From contig NZ_CXPG01000009.1 of assembly GCF_001403735.1 (NCBI RefSeq), forward strand, positions 287,654-351,653: 64,000 bases of DNA, in the 5' to 3' direction. Source of the DNA: Jannaschia rubra. GTDB taxonomy: Bacteria > Pseudomonadota > Alphaproteobacteria > Rhodobacterales > Rhodobacteraceae. Shown here one piece after another: positions 61,766 through 64,000 of this stretch. The notes under the pieces are model-generated. The model saw only the letters and a list, made by a program, of their open reading frames with translations. It was not told where the DNA came from and did no database searches. Both the position numbers and the translations under genes were made by a program. Numbering within the stretch: the stretch's first letter is position 1; each line of letters opens with the position of its first letter.

Positions 61766-63481
61766 GTGTCGAGCGTCTCGAAAATATCTTCGGGAACAGC
61801 GGTGGCCCCGCTGACCCGAAGGCTGCCTGCGCCCGTGGCAGGTGTCGATCTCAACTTTTGCCGCAACCCGGCCTGCGCCTTTTACGGCGTGCTGCCCGAT
61901 CCGTTCAAGCGACCGAATGGCTCCCCGTCCGCGCCGCCAGGTATGCCGCGCGGAGCGGTGCCGGGTGGCAAGCACAAAGAGTTCTACAAGTGTCCCGCCT
62001 GTCGCACAACCTCCCGGGTAAAGAACAACCGTGCGGTCGCGGAGGAACACGAGCGGATGCGACGCCTGCGCGAGACTGATCCCTGCGCGCCCGCCTGCCG
62101 CACGGCGAGCTGCGCGAACCAAGGCCTCTCGGTCGAGGAGCATCCGGAGCTCTATCAGCGCTTCGGCAAGACCAAGGGCGGCGACCCGCGCTGGCGGTGC
62201 AAGGGCTGCGCGAAGACCTTCTCGACCGGCAAGCCGGCCCGTCGGCATAAGCGGTCGGACAAGAACCGCCTGGTCCTCGATATGCTCTGCAACGACCTGT
62301 CGCTCGCCAAGACCTCGAAGATCTCCGGGTTGTCCTACCGAGACATCTACCGGCGGATCGGGTTTTACCACGATCAGGTCGGGAGCTTCGTGGCGCGCCG
62401 CGAGGACTTCTCCCGGATCGACTTCGCAGAGATGGGCTCACGCTTCGCCACCGACAGCCAGGCGCTGACCATCAACTGGCCCAGCCGGAAGCGGCGTTTT
62501 CCGGTCGTGTTCCAGCATCTCTGCACCGCGCACGCGCGATCGGGCTTCATCATGGAGGCGTCCTTCCAGCTCGACCCGGAGATCTCGTCGGCGGAAGCGG
62601 AGGCCCAGTCCCGTGCGGCGGACGAGGACCACATCTCTACGGCTTTCCGCCGCCACGCCCGCATCTGGACGAAGACCGAGTTCGACGCACATCTCGTGCG
62701 GCTGGCGAAGGCTGCGGGGCTGCCGCAGGTGGAGGAATACGGCCTGCCTGCCACCGGCTCGATGCTGCGCTACGATGTGATGCAGTTTGCCCACGCAATG
62801 CGGCTGCACGATCATATCGGCCAGACGGACGCCCCGTTGATCTTCGTGATGGATGGGGATGCTGGCCTCAAGCAATCATTCGCGACAGTTTTTCAGCCGG
62901 AAGTGTCGGCCGGGCGCGCGCATCTCGCCATCATCGACTTCGACAAGGCGATGACGAACGATATGCGCAACTGCGTCGTCTCCGATGGTCGCATCGACCT
63001 GTGTGCAACCACGGGGTTGACCCCGACTGAGCTGAGTCTGATTCCGGCGGAGTTCTACGCCGAGATCCTCGACGAGGAGGTGGCTGTCCGTCTTGTCGGG
63101 GAGCCGGTCGGTGAATGGTTTCAGTATCCATTCCCGACGAAGAGCGAGCCCAACAGGCGGGTCTGCCTGCTCACGGACCACCCGGGGCTGGAGGCGCGGG
63201 AGAAAGCCAAGCTGATGCGCCTGGCTACGCTCCGAAGCGTCGATAGCTACTTCCATCGCTTCCGCTCGAACGTGCGCTTCGCCAGCCGGCCGCAGATTTC
63301 GACCAATGGTCCTGGTCGCGTCTGGGGCAGGCATCATCTCTACGACCCAGTCGTTCTGTCGAAGCTTGTCGAAATCTATCGGTTCTACCACAACTGGATG
63401 GAGCCGGGCACGGATGGTAAGACGCCGGCGATGCGGATCGGGCTGGCGCGGGGCAGAATTTATGAGCGCGATCTGCTCTGA
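61766..63481 (+). CDS. Transposase-like protein with N-terminal zinc-binding segments
   Basis: The 571-residue protein has two cysteine-rich segments: C-R-N-P-A-C near residue 32 with C-P-A-C near 76, and C-A-P-A-C/C-A-N-Q near 107-116 with C-K-G-C-A-K-T-F-S near 144. A helix-turn-helix-like stretch follows (A-K-T-S-K-I-S-G-L-S-Y-R-D-I-Y-R-R). Acidic residues in F-A-T-D-S-Q near 230 and F-V-M-D-G-D-A-G near 365 suggest an RNase H-fold DDE core. The tail Y-H-N-W-M-E-P-G-T-D-G-K-T-P-A is like that of many IS transposases. The start is GTG 61766 after GGAGGAAACAG. I cannot name the IS family. Flanking short repeats are imperfect, so mobility is unproven. Confidence 0.75.
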   Translation: MSSVSKISSGTAVAPLTRRLPAPVAGVDLNFCRNPACAFYGVLPDPFKRPNGSPSAPPGMPRGAVPGGKHKEFYKCPACRTTSRVKNNRAVAEEHERMRRLRETDPCAPACRTASCANQGLSVEEHPELYQRFGKTKGGDPRWRCKGCAKTFSTGKPARRHKRSDKNRLVLDMLCNDLSLAKTSKISGLSYRDIYRRIGFYHDQVGSFVARREDFSRIDFAEMGSRFATDSQALTINWPSRKRRFPVVFQHLCTAHARSGFIMEASFQLDPEISSAEAEAQSRAADEDHISTAFRRHARIWTKTEFDAHLVRLAKAAGLPQVEEYGLPATGSMLRYDVMQFAHAMRLHDHIGQTDAPLIFVMDGDAGLKQSFATVFQPEVSAGRAHLAIIDFDKAMTNDMRNCVVSDGRIDLCATTGLTPTELSLIPAEFYAEILDEEVAVRLVGEPVGEWFQYPFPTKSEPNRRVCLLTDHPGLEAREKAKLMRLATLRSVDSYFHRFRSNVRFASRPQISTNGPGRVWGRHHLYDPVVLSKLVEIYRFYHNWMEPGTDGKTPAMRIGLARGRIYERDLL

Positions 63482-63498
63482 TCGCTTCTGGATCAAAA

Positions 63499-63513
63499 AG
63501 TTCGGTCCGAACT
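63499..63513. repeat. 15-base palindrome just after the transposase-like gene
   Basis: AGTTCGG-T-CCGAACT is a perfect palindrome 18 bases after the stop, preceded by AAAA. The same AAAAAGTTC motif occurs left of the gene at 61686-61694. It could be part of an element end or a bidirectional hairpin. Confidence 0.45.
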
Positions 63514-63519
63514 CCTTCA

Positions 63520-63575
63520 AGCATCCCTTTCTTATGCGGCGGGGGTGTGCGGGCTCAGATCGCTTGAGGGATGCT
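63520..63575. other. Long-loop inverted repeat
   Basis: AGCATCCCT (63520-63528) is the inverse of AGGGATGCT (63567-63575), with 38 bases between. The loop is GC-rich. It lies in the gene-free interval 63482-63894 and could be RNA structure or an element-end feature. Confidence 0.35.
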
Positions 63576-63691
63576 AACTCCCCGATAGCAGGAGAACCCA
63601 AGCTCGAGCGTGATTCAGTCTTACCGCGATCCGGGAGGATCAACCCGGTGATAGGTGAAATCCACAGCTGGAGCTCGCAAGGATTAGCCAA

Positions 63692-63784
63692 ATGGTTGAT
63701 GACCTTGCTACGGCCTGTGAGCTGCTGCGTTTTGCGCTGCTGCTCTACAAGGGCTACAGACTACTGACGACCCCGAGGGTCTAA
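63692..63784 (+). CDS. Possible 30-residue peptide before a terminator
   Basis: ATG at 63692 follows AAGGATTAGCCAA, a good ribosome site. The peptide begins M-V-D-D-L-A-T-A-C-E-L-L-R-F-A-L-L-L-Y-K and ends at TAA 63784, seven bases before a strong hairpin. It would form one amphipathic to hydrophobic helix. Placement between a ribosome site and a terminator is suggestive, but no family is recognised. Confidence 0.35.
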   Translation: MVDDLATACELLRFALLLYKGYRLLTTPRV

Positions 63785-63790
63785 GTATAA

Positions 63791-63824
63791 GGGGGTGCCA
63801 CCTCGCTATCGAAGTGGCACCCCC
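63791..63824. terminator. Strong hairpin, probable bidirectional terminator
   Basis: GGGGGTGCCAC (63791-63801) pairs perfectly with GTGGCACCCCC (63814-63824) over 12 bases. GCACATTTTC follows on the plus strand and TTATACTT on the minus strand. It separates convergent plus- and minus-strand features. Confidence 0.65.
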
Positions 63825-63894
63825 GCACATTTTCAGGAGAGCTTTGTCGCTATCTACCCCATGCTGGCGTGGATCAAGACACCAGCGGTTAGTG

Positions 63895-64000
63895 CTATGC
63901 GGTCTTGTTGATCAGCCCTTTCAGCCTGACCACCTTGCCAGAAGGACTTAGGCTCATCTCACCTTCGAACAAAGCAACCGAGCCATCAATATTTACCGTC
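63895..64000 (-). CDS. C-terminal end of an unidentified gene
   Basis: A minus-strand frame enters from beyond the window and ends with TAG at 63895. The last 34 or so residues read T-V-N-I-D-G-S-V-A-L-F-E-G-E-M-S-L-S-P-S and then G-K-V-V-R-L-K-G-L-I-N-K-T-A. The beta-strand-like alternation looks like real protein, but the family cannot be told from this piece. A strong hairpin at 63791-63824 lies just downstream, as expected for its terminator. Confidence 0.45.
   Translation of the reverse strand, partial: TVNIDGSVALFEGEMSLSPSGKVVRLKGLINKTA
63986..64000 (-). repeat. Inverted-repeat half, right of transposase-like gene
   Basis: The minus strand reads GACGGTAAATATTGA, 14 of 15 identical to 61671-61685. 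It is the last sequence in the window and falls within the partial minus-strand frame. Confidence 0.25.

Noticed and set aside
1..64000. tRNA, rRNA, prophage or gene transfer agent genes
   Set aside because: I scanned the intergenic stretches by eye and found no cloverleaf, rRNA or phage structural motif. A covariance-model search could still find something small.

Overview
The window is high-GC chromosomal DNA (one neighbour line I counted, 36901-36960, is 68% G+C) from an alphaproteobacterium, most probably Rhodobacterales/Rhodobacteraceae (the marine roseobacter group). The grounds are gene order and family membership recalled from that group: an irr-type Fur regulator divergent from fabA-fabB-fabI, truB/rpsO/pnp, yajC-secD-secF with a Mth938-family gene, secG-pyrG, purA followed by a DUF2842 gene, gor-hflK-hflC, and a mobA-mobB-moeA molybdenum cofactor locus. 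Species cannot be named from sequence reading alone.

Layout. 1-6.4 kb: end of a phosphodiester-glycosidase-like gene, truB, two poorly known genes, a membrane-anchored RTX protein, rpsO and pnp with good terminators. 6.5-11.8 kb: a chemotaxis receptor, mscL, alanine dehydrogenase and an AzlCD amino-acid exporter. 11.8-15.8 kb: fdhD, mobA, mobB and a two-part gene joining an unfamiliar DUF429-like domain to MoeA. 15.8-20 kb: oxidoreductase, irr and the unsaturated fatty acid genes fabABI. 20-31 kb: dehalogenase-like HAD protein, hydrolase, threonine dehydratase, DEAD-box helicase, OsmC, RF3, an SDR protein lacking its catalytic lysine, an rRNA-type methyltransferase, clpS, a second HAD protein and serS. 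31-37 kb: Sec accessory genes, two Flp-pilin-like genes on the opposite strand, glyoxalase and thyX.

37.1-38.2 kb is a single AT-rich insert (45% G+C in a counted line) carrying a TIR-domain gene, bracketed by an 11-bp direct repeat. It is the best candidate for an undescribed defence or effector gene. 38.2-46.9 kb holds two glutamine-synthetase-family genes, a FAD oxidase, a class I amidotransferase and a complete polar amino acid ABC transporter. Together they look like uptake and gamma-glutamylation of an amine or amino acid. 46.9-61.6 kb is mostly housekeeping (rlmJ, pyrG, secG, purA, tenI-independent thiamine salvage kinase, rpiA, gor, hflKC), plus a glutamate-receptor-like potassium channel and a long acidic protein of unknown role. 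From 61.7 kb to the end lies a transposase-like gene with two zinc-binding segments and a lower-GC structured tail (53% in a counted line), probably an accessory insertion downstream of hflC.

I recognised no rRNA, tRNA or CRISPR array. Starts were chosen by ribosome-binding sites and family length; all family assignments are from motif recognition, not from searches.
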